A stretch of DNA of 64,000 nucleotides. Origin: Syngnathus acus (lineage: Eukaryota; Chordata; Actinopteri; Syngnathiformes; Syngnathidae). Positions 38,401 to 51,199 of this stretch are shown here, one piece after another. Location: contig NC_051101.1 of NCBI RefSeq assembly GCF_901709675.1, positions 3,349,501 through 3,413,500 on the forward strand, read 5' to 3'. The notes below the pieces were generated by a model. That model made no database searches, was not told the DNA's origin, and saw nothing but the letters and a program-made list of their open reading frames with translations. A program made the translations under genes and the position numbers. Positions within the stretch are counted from its first letter, which is position 1. The number at the start of each line of letters is the position of its first letter.

Positions 38401-41400
38401 GAATAAAGCACATTATATAGTCAGAGGTGGCTTCAGTATTGACATGATGTATTTAAGTAGAAGTACAGGTACTTGTGGAAAAAAAAAGTTCAAGTACCAT
38501 TTGAAAATAACTCATCTCAGTTCACAACAAGCAGCACTTGGACAGATAGGGGAAAAATGTTATATTGTTAAGAACTAGCCTATACAGTGTTGGCGTTAAT
38601 TTTATGCTATCAAAAAAAAAAATCCTTTGCTAACATTGTGACATAAGTAGCAAAAGGATGCTAAATGCTAATTAGACTGTTTTTGAAGGCTGGCACAAGA
38701 CAAAGCATTTGCCATGAAACAATTCTTTTAGAGACCCTGTTTCTAAATACCTTTTACATATTTGAAGGTATTTACTCAAATCATTATTATCATTATTTAA
38801 AGTCCTGAGCAAGGAAGTGAAGCCAAGGGAAGGGATGAGCTGGCATCCCGTTTTAGGTCCAATGGAGCCCCGGTAGCCCATTTAGCTTGCTAGCTTGTGA
38901 GCTAACCGTCGGTTAGTTACCTACTGATACAGAGATAACAAAATCTTGCGTTTCTTGGTCTGGCAGAAGTACAAAAAGAAGATTGACAGGCGGAGGTTCT
39001 GGCACGTACGCTACCGTTTTTGCATATTCATGAGGAAGTGACATTAGCTATTCATTCTCCATCCCATCTTAATTCTGGCAACATCCAGAATTGTAAAGAT
39101 GATAACACCTCACACAATTCACTTCAGTATGAAAACCTCAAATATCTATAGTTAGTTCCTACCGCTGTTCATAAAAAGGTATTTTTGCCAAATTCTACAC
39201 CCCCCCCCTACCCATCGCCTGAACACTGCTTTTGGCTGCCATTGTCGAGCGAGACCTCTCGCATGGAAGAGGATGAGAGGGAGAAAAAGATGAGAGGAGA
39301 GCGGGGAAGAGAAAGGCCTCAAGCGGCATGACCGGCACGGCTCTCTCTCGCTCTCTCTTTCTTTTTCTCTTTAGACTCTGTGGACTGTGATGGGCCGCCC
39401 ACACGCACACGAACAAACACGCACATAAAAATGAAGCCCCTCTCCACGACGCACACACACATCTACACTCGCATCTCTCTGCGTGCCACTTTGACAGGGA
39501 TTGGCCGCCCACATCCTCTCAGCGGGCATGAAGGAGCTACAACACACGCGCAGGCGCACATGCTCGCTTGCAAAAGCGGCGCTCTCACACGTTTGAGAAC
39601 CCACCTACCTTCTGGCCGTCTCTCGGCAGCACGGCTACTCAACACCACACACACAATGGTATCCTCATTTCACATTTCACGGCCTTCCGATGAAAAGATC
39701 TGAGAGGGTGCGTGTCTTCAAGGCGGCAGAAAAGAAATAAAGTGTGTTTCGAAGGCGTTTACGCTGTGAGTGAATACGTGCGAGTCGTGCGACTTGATTT
39801 GTGAAGTCGATATTAACACGGGTTGCGTAGTTTGAAGAATGTTCATTCAAGGCGACAGTATCGGAGCAGTTTCTACGTGTTTGGTTTCGTTAAGTTTCTC
39901 TCAGCTATGTGAACATCCGATTTTTTTTGTCCAGTTACATATTCTTTTTTCTGTTTTGCCTTAATGGGGCGTTAATTTGCAGAAAATCGTCTTGGCATTA
40001 AGTAGTGGATTACTGTAATTTGAATAAACCACAATAAGAGTTGCTCTCTTTGTGATGCCACACGGCAAACAACACAAATAACAAAAAATGTTATGTAATC
40101 ATTGTGTCATTCAAAAATGAGCAAAAATCCCTTTCAAATAAAATCACGCTTGGGTCACGACTCATTATTAGGTTGCACAATGTTTACAATATTTACAAGG
40201 TGCAAGGCTGACTGAAAAATATTTTTCCAGCAGCCCAGCTGTGGTCGCTATGGCGACGACGAGGCCAGTCAAACACAACGGCCTTCGTTCTTGTCTCTCA
40301 CCGACATAACACAAGAGCTACCTTCGATCTTTGAACACATGTGCGCGCGGCTGCTTGAAAAAACAAAAAATGTGAGTGGCTGTTAAATCATGACAAAATT
40401 ATAAAATAAATAACTTACTAAGGCCTAGCTGTCTGTCTGGAACAAGGCAAAGGCTGCAGATCCCTTTTAACTTTTTCTTTACGTGTTTATTATTTAAAGA
40501 AGCCTTAATTATGGTTCTGCTTGACTACTGCTTGAGAAATTGAAATTGTTAGGTAGGCAGCAGAGTCACATTTTTCCTCCCCTCCGCCTTCACCTGCACA
40601 AGGGCCACACAGGGTGAACCGGATGCAAATCTTCACCCACCTGTGCAGATGGGCTCGTCTCCGCTCCACTGACGGTCTCCTTGACAACGGCGGATTGTGG
40701 CATCCAGGCCGCTGGGCAAGGCGAAGCCCGGCTTGCATCGGACTTCCAGCAGGGCGGAGAAGGAGTGCGTTGGGGAGAGCAGGCGAGCCGTGGCGTCCTC
40801 TCGGGGGGGCAGCGGCCATGGACAAGTGCGACCTGGGGTGGGGGGGGGGCAACACATCATGGGTGGGGGTCAGCAATCCAAACACACTGATTTACACATT
40901 TATAAGCTAAAATGAATTTCCATGAGATTACAATGACAGTGCCTCCGATGTGGTATGCTCTGGATCACACACTAATCCTTTCCTTTGCCACAGTTTTCTC
41001 GTCATTATTTTGATACAATTCGACAACAGACGCAAGTGTGTTGACACAGCTGAGTGAACACAATGACAACTGGGCTTGAACACACACACACAAACACACA
41101 CACAAACAAACACACACGTACACACACGAAGCTACCTGGAGCCACACAGCTGAGCCCACATTGTCCATCGCACAGGCACTGCCGCTTGCTGCCGCAGTCT
41201 TGGTCGGTTTTGCACGGACGGGGACATGTCCTCTTTCGTTCGTCTCCCACGAGTCTCTCCGGGCATGACTCTGTTGAGCACACACACACGTACACACACG
41301 CGCAGTTACATTTTCTGGCATGTGGCCTTTTGTCTTGCCACTAATGCCCCCCACCCCTTGTAAAAACAGCAAACACCCTCAAGGGCCATGCACAGGCCTG

Positions 41401-42536
41401 TTTCGCTCTGTGTTGTTTGACTCAAGCGTGGGTGGGCCGAACAAATGTTTGCCACCTAGGTCTGTGTTTGTGTGTTTAGATCAAGGGTGGGCAAAGTGTG
41501 GCCTCGGACCCACAGAGGATTCTCATCATCAAGTGTTATGTCGTACTTGTTTAATTCATTTCCTGTCTTTTTTTCACAAATTAGTGAATTTTAATACATT
41601 TGTTATTTATTTTCATTTATTTAATTGAATAATTGAATTGATTAATTTTAAATGAACGTGCACATATTTTTGTTTTAATGGCTTAAATAATTTAATAATA
41701 ATTTAATAATAAATCATCTTTATTTTAACAAAATAAATCATGTCAGATTTTGTTTTTAGTATCAGGGGCTGGTATTGGCATCCTTCATAATTATTCGATA
41801 CCTCAAAATAAATATCGGTACACATCCATCTACTGGATATATATCCAGAGAAGCAGCATCATAAATTTTAGTCGCCTTAAGCACTTATTTTCAAAGCCTG
41901 TCCATATTCATATTCCTTCTTTTTTCTTTGCTTTTTATAATCCCTCATACCACATGCCCCACAGCCAAATCCTTGTTTTTAGTAGCATGCCAACCTTCCT
42001 TCCAACACAACACGGGAGGAGGAAGAGGGCAGGAAAGGAGAAGACAGGCCGCATAGGATCACTGTCCAAAAATGAACACGTGTGTGTATATGCAACACGT
42101 GGAATGACTTTTTTTCCCCTCCTAAACCAAAACACACATGCACCACGATCACATGATACATGCGTCACGGAGACAATGTCCAGCAAACAAATTGTATGTG
42201 TGCATGACACTGAGTGTAATTCATGCTTTGACCTCACAAATACAAGGCAAATTTAGCATGCTTTATATAAACATTGTACAATAACTTTGTTTACTATTTC
42301 CCATTAGATTGAAAATTATCTTAACAGTAGAGTGCAATCAAAATTAGCTTCAAAAGAAACCATGAACATTTTGTGTTATTTAACTTTTAAATTGTCACCC
42401 CCATTGATAACCATCATATCAATATTACATTTCTTTTGGCATATGCTGCATGGTTTACTGTACCTGCAATGGGCTGCGGGGTCACGCATACAGTCAGAGC
42501 GCACAAGAGGAAAAGGAGCAGCAGTGGACAGTCCAT
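35485..42536 (-). CDS. APOH-like (beta-2-glycoprotein I-like) secreted sushi protein with an N-terminal WAP-like module
   Basis: Eight exons (minus): 42536-42464, 41270-41136, 40832-40641, 37850-37724, 36670-36594, 36212-36003, 35871-35674, 35573-35485; 1,101 nt, 366 residues, all phases consistent. Residues 1-24: signal peptide (MDCPLLLLFLLCALTVC). Residues 25-69: eight cysteines spaced C-12-C-3-C-5-C-5-C-1-C-3-C-3-C, a WAP pattern with one residue inserted in the usual CC pair (CLC). Then three sushi/CCP domains: about 70-133 (one exon), 133-201 (split over two exons, as in APOH domain II) and 201-271. Residues 271-366 match APOH domain V: VPHGENVTFFCKHPRKQCGF, TCFDGELQPPACY, then a Trp-containing hydrophobic loop (TWLQYKLF) and a final Cys. 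N-glycosylation sequons NQT, NWS and NVT are present. APOH binds anionic phospholipid in plasma through domain V; a similar role is likely but inferred. An in-frame upstream ATG would add eight residues. Confidence 0.88.
41475..41550. repeat. Possible hAT-type terminal fragment
   Basis: GGGTGGGCAAAGTGTGGCC resembles the conserved start of hAT/Charlie-type repeats seen in many vertebrates. It lies in intron 1 of the APOH-like gene. The rest is too diverged to follow. Confidence 0.3.
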
Positions 42537-43815
42537 CCTTGAAGCTAAACCGGCGACCATCTGAGGGTGGGACATGCCCACACTCGGCCTTTGGAGGGAA
42601 CAGGGGAGGGCTTCTGGGGTGCAGGAGAGTGGGAGGGGAGGCAGGATAGGGGTCATCAAAAAGAAAAGGAGGGAGCTTTTGGAAGGGAGGGAGAGATTGC
42701 AACACATCTGGTCTGCAGTAAGGAGAGGAAGCACAAATTCCAGTCGGAAGGACCTTTCACCCATTTCGGGAGAGACGGCGGATACAAGTGGTATTTTGTT
42801 AAAAAATCAAAGCTATTTCAATGTACAACATCTGACATCCACTGATTTCAAAACTATGCAAATTGGTACAAGTAAAAACTGTGAAAAAAATGTAAGTCGC
42901 AAAAACTTAAAAGAGCAACAGAAGACATGAAATAGAAAAGAAAATCCCTGATGTTCCCGCAGTGCACGCGTTGGCCTCTTGGGGGCAGTATGGGTATCGC
43001 ATGGAGATACACTTGCGTGCAGATAACAAGAATAGAAGAAGAAAGTGGCGAACTTTAATAATATAACTAGTTTTTCACATGTTAAGAACCGTGTGTATGT
43101 TGCTATACCTCCTGCTTTGTCTGCTACTGTAGCATTTGTTTATCAATGTCAATAAATAAAAGGAGGTGGGGGGGGGGGCAATCAACCAAGTGTAAACTAA
43201 TGGTACCGTTCACACACAGAACTGCGAGGTTTGACTTTGCCAGAAAACTTGTTGTGGAATCGCATTCTTTAAAGAGGTGAAACCAGGGTCGACGAGATAA
43301 AAATATGGAAAAGGGAATAAGCATCTTGTGATCCAAAGCATAAACTAAGAGAATGGCGACGACTGTTAGTTTCGGTTGGATTGTAAACTTCCGCTTCTAC
43401 GTACAAAAAAAAGTTTTAAGTTAAAATAGCTTACCTTAATTACAATCCTGCGTCACATTGTGGCCAAAGGTAGAACTTTTGTCAGTAACTCTGCCTTTTG
43501 GGCCAGTAAATTGTACATCCGTGAGAGGTGACAGGTTGTTCTTCCATAATCCGTTTCTTCATTATCTTTGGCTGTCGGTAAATACTTAGTGAATCGCTGT
43601 CTCTTGCTTTAGCACTCGGTATCCGCCAAAACTACAGCTTGTACTATTTACAACAACATAAACAAAAATAACCAAATTATACCTTTAGCCACATTGCGAC
43701 GGCAGATTCTAGCTAAAGTAAAACAGTTTAAATAAAAAAATTAGACATGAAAATAACTGCAAAGTTGACACAACACATGCAGACAAACCAGAGAGTTGGT
43801 GAATGAGAATAAGCT
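42537..43815. other. Interval between the APOH-like start and the dbp 3' end
   Basis: This should hold the APOH-like 5' leader and promoter. I saw no exon with coding support and no clear TATA box. A 10-G run is at about 43168-43178. Confidence 0.5.
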
Positions 43816-43821
43816 TTTATT
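43816..43821 (-). terminator. Candidate dbp polyadenylation signal (AATAAA, minus strand)
   Basis: TTTATT on the plus strand reads AATAAA on the minus strand. It lies about 1.8 kb downstream of the dbp stop codon at 45598-45600, which would give a long 3' UTR. Confidence 0.4.
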
Positions 43822-45597
43822 GGTGTAATTCTGGGGAAATCTCAACTACATCCAAAGAACCAGCACATAGTGGGTCGTAGCCCGCTGATGTCACAGGATG
43901 AGGGGGGTGTAGTTCCATTAGAGTAACTCTAAAGATTGATAAAAGACATCTGTAAGGATCTCAAGAACAGTCCTGTTGGGAGAGCGCAAACAATCACTTG
44001 ACGTAGGTGAGAAAGGCTGAAAGAAAAGCAACCAAAGGGCGATGGCGTGCATAGTCCACCGGGTTCGTGAGGAGCTCGAGCTCATCCTGGAAAGAAAGGC
44101 AAGTTTCTTGGGGTGAGGGGACACAATGGTGGGCTCCGTTCAAGCAGTAGTGTCTGTGGGCCACGTTGAAGAATACCAAAGAATGAGAAGCTCAGTCTTT
44201 CTATTTTTAGGGGGGGACGGGGGTATCAAGGTGCATCACTTTCATCCAAAGGAAGAAAAACAGTCGTTAATACAGAAGAACAACAATAACAGGGATCATC
44301 CTCATAATAATCATAACAAGAAGAATAATAGCAGTAATGGTGATTATCATGACAGGGATTACAATCACACTCTCGAGTTGTCGCGCTGAACATGTTGTTG
44401 GTACAGAGAGCTTAATAGATGCAGTACAAAGTCAAGGAGGGGAAATAAAATCAAGAAATAGGAAAGCAATCGTGGCTTGAAATCTGAGACATATCTTCAG
44501 GAAAAAATATGCACAAAATAGCAAAGACCCTTCCAATAACACCGAGCGACAATTTCGACTCCTGAAAAGCCATCCGTGAAGATAGCAAAAATGTTTCTCC
44601 TTGGAAATCCCTTTTTAAAAATAGTCTGAGCTGTAAAAATAGTTAGAATGACAAAAAATTGTCATATTTTTCTTTTTGAATGACTTATGTTTGCTGATTG
44701 GCTGGGTTAAAATCCTGCACTCATTTTTTACTTTCCCTATGTAAGGATAACGAAGCTTTCAAAGGAAAAAAAGGTAAAAGTTTTAGTGTTCACTTCCAGG
44801 AGCGTTGAGGTAAAGAAATAAAGGGGAAACCTTATCATAAAAAAAAAAGGAATGAAAGGAGTAAAAGTAGAAGCAGCATCACGACGACTTTCACAAGTCG
44901 GACAGAATTAGCCTGGGTCGTTAAGGAGATTATAATTACAGACAATTGTCTATTCAACCTTTTTTTGGAAGATGTCTTGGATGTCCAAAATATAAAGAGG
45001 ATGGGGTGGGGACACAAGGAGGGTAAATAAAAAAAAAAACGAAACATAAGTGCTTGCGTTGCTTGCATAAGTAAAATCCACAAAAATGTTGAACTATACG
45101 ACATGAAGATCATTTAGGCTCTCTATAGTACAATTGTTACACGCATCCTCGCCCTCGCCGCAGCGTCCCGACGTTAATCAAGGAGTCCAAAAAAAAAAAA
45201 CACCCATCCATGGCTGACCCCGTTAGGTAAGATAGCGTTCTCCCGTCTCTAGTCATGTAGAAAATATACAAAATTATTCTCCAAATTTCTACTCTCCTTC
45301 TAATTGTTTTCTGAAGTATTATAAAAATATACAATTCTCCGATAGCAAAACCCTTAAAAGTCACATCTGTTAAATTATTCTCTCCCTCTGTCACGTTTAA
45401 GAGCTCAACAAAAACATAACACCTGAGCTGCGGAACGCAAGCCTTCCTCCTCCTCATACATTCAAAATCATCATCATCGTCGTCGTCATCGTCATCATCG
45501 CGATTCCAGACTTGTCCATCCCACCAAAATCCAAAATTTCAAAGTCTCACAAAGGAATCCAACTTATTTCACTCTGCGTCTTCCTCTTCTTGCTGCA
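43822..45597 (-). other. Probable dbp 3' untranslated region
   Basis: No coding frame is supported. The stretch is AT-rich, follows the dbp stop codon on the same strand, and ends at the candidate AATAAA. Assignment as 3' UTR is inference from position. Confidence 0.45.
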
Positions 45598-48500
45598 TCA
45601 CTGGTCGCCCAGACGGTTCTCATATTTGCTCAGGATGTTACGGCAGCGGCCCAGTTCCTTGCGCATCTCGGCCACTTCCTGCCGCAGGGCGGCGTTCTCT
45701 CGTTCCAGGTAGGCGGCGCGCACCGAAATTTGGTTCTCCTTGAGGCGCCGCGCGTCCCGCGAGCGCTTTGCCGCTTCGTTGTTCTTGTATCTCCTGCTCC
45801 AGTATTTCTCGTCCTGAGAAGACGACCATACAAAAAGATGCAATCGTTAGATACAGACAGACAGATAAATAGATAGATGGACGGACAGACAGACAGACTG
45901 CTCACCTTCATGTTATCAGGCACCAGGATCTTGCGTGCCTTCTTCACCATGGGCTGCGGCTTCAGTTCCTCTTCGCTGAAAGTCTGCCTGGGGTCAAAGT
46001 TCTGCTGGCCTGGGCCGTTGGACAAAACGACATCTGACGGATCCATATCGAAGATTCCTACTGCATCCGGCCCAGCGCTCGTGGGCGTCAGCAACGGCGG
46101 GCACGAGGACGACGGCGAGGAGGACATAGAGGATGGCGACTCGCACGATTCGTTCATACTCGTCTGGCTCCCTGTGAAGACAAAAGGCCAAACGTCAGTT
46201 CTGTTAGCTACTGAAATCCAGTTGATGTACCCAAGAGAAAATTTAAATCAGCAAAAATCAGGTGATTTTGTTTTTGGGATGATTTTTTTATTGATATATT
46301 AGCGCATTACAAGGCACAGATAAATAGATATTTTTATTTTATGAATTAATCAGCAGATTCATTTTACCCGGTCATCTATCGGATTAGGTATTGGCTTCCA
46401 AAATGTCGAACGTATCTTCATTCATTCTGTTCCAGCGACGTAGCGGCAAGCGGAACGAGTCAATGCTCTTCCACTTGAGGGCATAAGTACCAATGTATTA
46501 TTATTATTACTATTATTAATATTATCAAAATTGTGTGTACTCTAGGTAGTACAATTTTTCTTGCGTAAAAAGTGCTTTGACTAGCTAGTTAAGATTAGGA
46601 CACACACGCAGTATTAGATAGGAGTAGCCACCAGGATGTGCTAGAGAGCTACTTTCCACATGTCATCAACGTCATTCCAGCCGCCTTAAATGCATACCAT
46701 CCAGAAGCCATCTGGAACACGAATAATCTATTCCACAGTATTATGTCTTACTACTACTACTACTTTGATCAATCAAACTATTGTCAAGTTCTGAACGGGA
46801 GGATCTAAACGTGGAAAATATTGTGTAACACGAGACCCCTCCCCGTGAAAGCAGTTGAATGAAGTGAGCCCCACGAGGTTTTTTGGGGTTTTTTTTTTTT
46901 AACCTAACCGTCTTGAAGGTGTGATCTACCTTTGGACTGGAGTTTGAGACCCCTGCTTCAGCACAAGGCAGCCAATCACTCAAACTGCCGTGGAGGGCAT
47001 TTGTTGAGGACAGCGGGTCCAAAATAGGGCCCGAGAATCGATCTTAGCTAGGCAGAGCTGCGATGCAATTGCTGTGGTATTGATAGAGCACGCTAAGCGG
47101 GTTCACAGGGGGAATGAGATGGCCATATGTCCAAGCAATGCAGACATCCATGTTTTTGAATAAAGGGAAGGGAAAAAAAAAAAATCAAATTGTTTTTGAA
47201 TAAAGGGAAGGGGGGAAAAAAATCATCAAATTAGGTTAAAAGCTACACTTCGCCGCCACCGACTGCTCACGACAATCTTAGTTCTCATCGCGCCTTAATT
47301 GTTTTGAATTCCAATTGTTTTTTTCTTTTTTCTTTTTCGGCCTGCACTTGCCAGCAGGCAGCAGGCAGTGCAGCCACCTGCTGCCGGAGGGTTCTGCTGG
47401 AATGTGCAGGCTCAATTCCCGGGCCTCCAAACCGTAACATCTTTCCCAGCTGGAACTCCTCCAGTACCGATTCATGCTCCAATGAGTCAATTTGCCCTCA
47501 AAGGGAACGGGTTAGCGAAGCGTTCTTCAGAGAGATTTCATCGCTCCGTTTGACGTTAACTCAATCGCCTCTCTCTGGGAAGCGTATTTGGGAAGGTGAC
47601 AAAATGGATGCCGCGCAGCCCCCATGGACAAGGCATGTGAATTCTCCCAACCAATCACAGAAGAAAGTTCATGATAATGGAGAAGTATTGATTTTAACAA
47701 CTGGCAAAAATGAAGATATGTTTAAAGTAGTGATTGACAATTGTGTGCGGATATTTGCTCGAACTGAGTTTCGAGCAGCAGCAGCAGCAGCCGTCTTCCT
47801 GTAGCCCAGCGCCTCATCCCCACCCCCTGTGCGGGCTCCTCCCCCATGTGTACCGGCCCGCCTCTAGTTCTCTCACTCCAGCAGACTCAGGCAGCCTGGG
47901 CACGTGTAGCGACGCGTGCACATGGCCGTGGCGTGTGAAGTGAGGGGAGATTTATAAAGACACGCAATCATAAACACTCCACGCGCCTCTCTCCCGCTCT
48001 AGCTGTCTCGTTTGCAGAAACGCTTTTGACCTCCCTTGCCTGCCATGCCGGCGAATATTAATAATTGGCCCGGTCAGGTTGAACGCTGATCGTGTTCTGA
48101 CGCTGAGGAACATTGATCACATGCAAACTACTGAAGCTGACTCATAATATTTATCTCGTGGTGTGTTTTCCTCCCTCCGATGCCACATATCTCGGCCCGG
48201 TCTGAGCTGAAGGGATTGGATTTGAACCCTGGGGGGAATTATTTCAACCCTCAAGTCAATTTCTATGATGTCACAAAGCCCCGTGACAGTATCTCAAGCC
48301 TTCACTTTGATTCCAGAGGAGAGAAAAGTGCTTTGTCACCATTGTAGCTTTTAAAATAAATTTCTCACTAGCCTGTGGGAACATTACACGCATGACAACC
48401 TCCACTGCATTTCAAGTGAACTGCCAGATCCTCAATTTCAAGCGACAGTTTGTCAGCAACGAGCGTCCCCGCGTTCTCCGGTCGTGTCAGTGAACTCACC

Positions 48501-50357
48501 GTGAAGGCAGTCGTTTCCTCCGGTGAGGCTCGGCGGCTGCGCCACCTCCAAACCGATCAGGGACGGCGAGGACGAAGACGAGGGCGACGGCGATGAAGAG
48601 CCAGGCGGGGATGGGGGCGGTAGGCACTGGGAGCTCTGGTTGGGCACAGCCGACTGGGAGCTCTGAGAGGGGATCTGGGCCGAACTGGAGCTGTTGTTGC
48701 TGTGCATACTGCCCATTCCGTTTTCGGTCAGAAATTCCTCCAAGTCCATGTACTGCAGTTGGAAGAGGCCACCGTCCGCTGGGAGGGTGCGATCCCACAA
48801 GAGAGGGCCGAGGAACTGATTGAAGTTGCCCCCTCCGTTGCCGCCTGTACTTCCGCCATTGCATCCGGTGCTGCCGCCACTGCCGCCGTTGCCGCCGTTG
48901 CCTATTCCAGACGTGTTCCTCATGGAGCACACTCCCATAGAGTCTTCATCCATGTCCATTGATCTTTCTTTGTCTAATAATACACAGGGGAGCGCATAAT
49001 TATTATCCAATAATGTAAATCCTGATAAAAAAAAAAAATTCAGCATGGAGCCTTTTGCCTTTTAAGCTTCCGCCAACCATTTGTACCATTGGGGGGTTGT
49101 AACGTTGGAAGTTGGGCGGTGCCATAAAAACAATTGGTGCTTACAGCTTAGGAACACCCTTGAACTTTGGTACACGTTAGGTACAAACAGTCCCCCTATT
49201 CGTGCAGACTGTAACTGTAATTGCAGCCATTGAAATAAAGACTTATTCCACCAAGTAGCTTTGCTTTGGTTCACTTTGGTACGGAATGTTCCCATTGTCA
49301 AACGCTGTTAACAGTCACCTTGAAGTCCAACAGTTCGCCTTTTGATATCTTTTAAATTGTATTTTGAGGAACAAATACGGAGACTTAAGGTCCATTTCCA
49401 CCAGGAAGCGGAGTTTGGTTCAGAATGGTTTGGTGCGTTTTGTTGTCAAAGATGCTAAGCTAACAGTCGCTTTTGTCAGAGCTGTAAAGGTAATAGTTAC
49501 CATGCCCAGCATTTAGTTGGTTCGGTTCTATGTTGTACGTATTTTTTATACTTGTTTTTAAATATCCACCAATCGGTAGAGTATGGTTCAGAATGGTATG
49601 GTTCATTTTGAAAGATCTACTCACGTAGTGTGTGACTGGCCAACAGATCGTGTTTTACCGTTCTGGATCGAACCATAATGTACTAAATCGGAGTGAACCA
49701 CACCGCTCCGTGGAAACGTGGCTTCTCCAGCCCACCTAATTCTAAGAGTGTCTCCGTAGGACTCGCTTCCACACAAACTCCTTCGTATGCCCCCCCCACC
49801 CACCTCGCACAAGCACACAACTCACAGATGGAGCAGATGGCAACAGAATCGCAGTATTAATACGAGAGCCAGGAGCAGTTAGTTATCGCGTCATAGATGT
49901 AGTCCGCAAGCTCCTGAGCTTATCTCACTATGGCGGGAGATCGGAATGCACGTGAGCCTTGACATTAAACGCACGTTGTAATCTGGATACTGATTACCAA
50001 ATGATTGTAATCCAAGGGTGGAAGGATTAAAATATGTGGTGGGGCATCGATCATGAATTATGATGGATTCATGTTGCATATTTGTACTGAAAGCACACAT
50101 CAGGTGGAAGTGTGACGTGTTGGTGGGAGGTGGGGTCACATGGTGCACAACATAAACAAGAGCCCACCTTTGAGATCACAGGGGCTTCTCAAGCGCTGGT
50201 CCGCCTTCATGGGATGTTGCAGGAGGGATTTGAGACCCGTCATGGAGTTGAGGTGCCCCCCGGTGAGGGAAACCGCCGGCTGGGTACAACTCCCAAACTG
50301 TGGGCTAGCGCCTGCGGGCAGGTCCGGAGTGGGGAGCTGTGTGAGCTGCCTGGACAT
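45598..50357 (-). CDS. dbp: DBP: PAR-bZIP D-box binding transcription factor, complete
   Basis: Four coding exons (minus): 50357-50168, 48973-48500, 46171-45906, 45813-45598; 1,146 nt, 381 residues, all phases consistent. Exon 1: MSRQLTQL... with [10 protein letters not shown], like the LRSLLENPLK of the family. Exon 2: a Gly/Asn-rich run, then [12 protein letters not shown] and [16 protein letters not shown], the conserved PAR-family activation region, then a Ser/Pro-rich run. Exon 3: PAR domain with [20 protein letters not shown]. Exon 4: basic region and leucine zipper, [20 protein letters not shown] to [19 protein letters not shown] and [10 protein letters not shown] match DBP better than HLF (ARRRKNNMAA, IAIRAS) or TEF (TRRKKNNVAA, ITIRAA). 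PAR-bZIP factors bind TTAYGTAA D-boxes as dimers and carry circadian output. An in-frame ATG at 50402 would add 15 residues; 50357 was chosen because MSR matches family starts. Confidence 0.9.
45843..45899. repeat. GACA/GATA tetranucleotide repeats filling dbp intron 3
   Basis: Imperfect ACAG/ATAG units occupy most of the 92-bp intron between dbp exons 3 and 4. On the minus strand they read as a CTGT/CTAT pyrimidine-rich tract before the exon 4 acceptor. Confidence 0.9.
47901..47906. promoter_or_regulatory. CACGTG E-box in dbp intron 2
   Basis: A perfect palindromic E-box. Mammalian Dbp is known to carry functional CLOCK/BMAL1 E-boxes in its introns. A single 6-bp match is weak evidence by itself. 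Confidence 0.4.
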
Positions 50358-50510
50358 CCTGGGCCAGACAGGTGGGGTGCTGGGGGGGTTTTGAGGAGTC
50401 ACGAAGAAACACCTGTGAGGTGGAGGTGGGAGGGGGGTGTACTTGGGAGGGGCTAGGGTAGATGACCACAGGAGCTACCAATACGAGTTTGGATGACTGT
50501 GCATGCAAGA

Positions 50511-50528
50511 GGGGGGGGGGGGGGGGGG
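50511..50528. repeat. 18-G run upstream of the dbp start codon
   Basis: Uninterrupted G on the plus strand (C on the dbp sense strand), about 155 bp upstream of the dbp ATG. It sits within a wider G-rich zone at about 50410-50540. Confidence 0.95.
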
Positions 50529-51199
50529 AGGAGAAGGGGGGTTATTGTTTACAGTCCTGCCACATTAAAGCATTATAAAGAGCGTAGTATTAACAGCACA
50601 TGCAGCGGTTATTACCTTTTTTGATGAAATGACAAGCAGCCTCCCTTTTATTTCCTTGCAAAAATGTTTGCCTCCAAGTATTCCATTGCACTCCTCGGAG
50701 GTGGGGGGATATCCAAGTTGTTCTCAGTGCAGTGTGGGAGGATCAGCTGAGTGGAAAATCTCACCACATTACGTGGTGTAAGGGTGAAAAAACAATGCAA
50801 AACGTAAAATTGCGAGCATTAATGGAAAATGATATCCAGTTCTTGATTCAAAATAAAGCGATCAATCTTGTTGAAAAGTCTCCAAAAGAAAGTGTGGATC
50901 GATGTGGACGGAGAAAGAAAAAGATGAGAAATCGACGAGTGTCGTTGGCGTTCAAATGACAAGTTGATGTTTCTCCTCTCTGGGCTCGCGCTCACTTGTC
51001 CGTCGCGTGGAAGTGGGAGGAGGGACCGAGTGTGGTGGGAGTGGGTCGTTTCCTCCTTCTCTGTCTGTACTCTTTCTCATTTGCATCCGATGGCTCCAGT
51101 CACGGGCACAGCGGTGTGTGTTGTGTTCTGTTTGTGTGTGTGTGTATGTGAAGCCGTCGTCCTAGTCTTCCAGCTCAGATGGAACGGACACGGGCGGCT

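Noticed and set aside
46900-46990. hAT-like fragment in dbp intron 2
   Set aside because: The phrase GGAGTTTGAGACCCCTG is suggestive, but too short and without a partner end.
47300-47810. 166-codon plus-strand open frame in dbp intron 2
   Set aside because: No domain or splice support, and it ends in a CAG repeat; probably chance.
45598-50357. HLF or TEF as the identity of the PAR-bZIP gene
   Set aside because: The exon 2 activation motif is HLF-like, but the basic region ([17 protein letters not shown]) is that of DBP.
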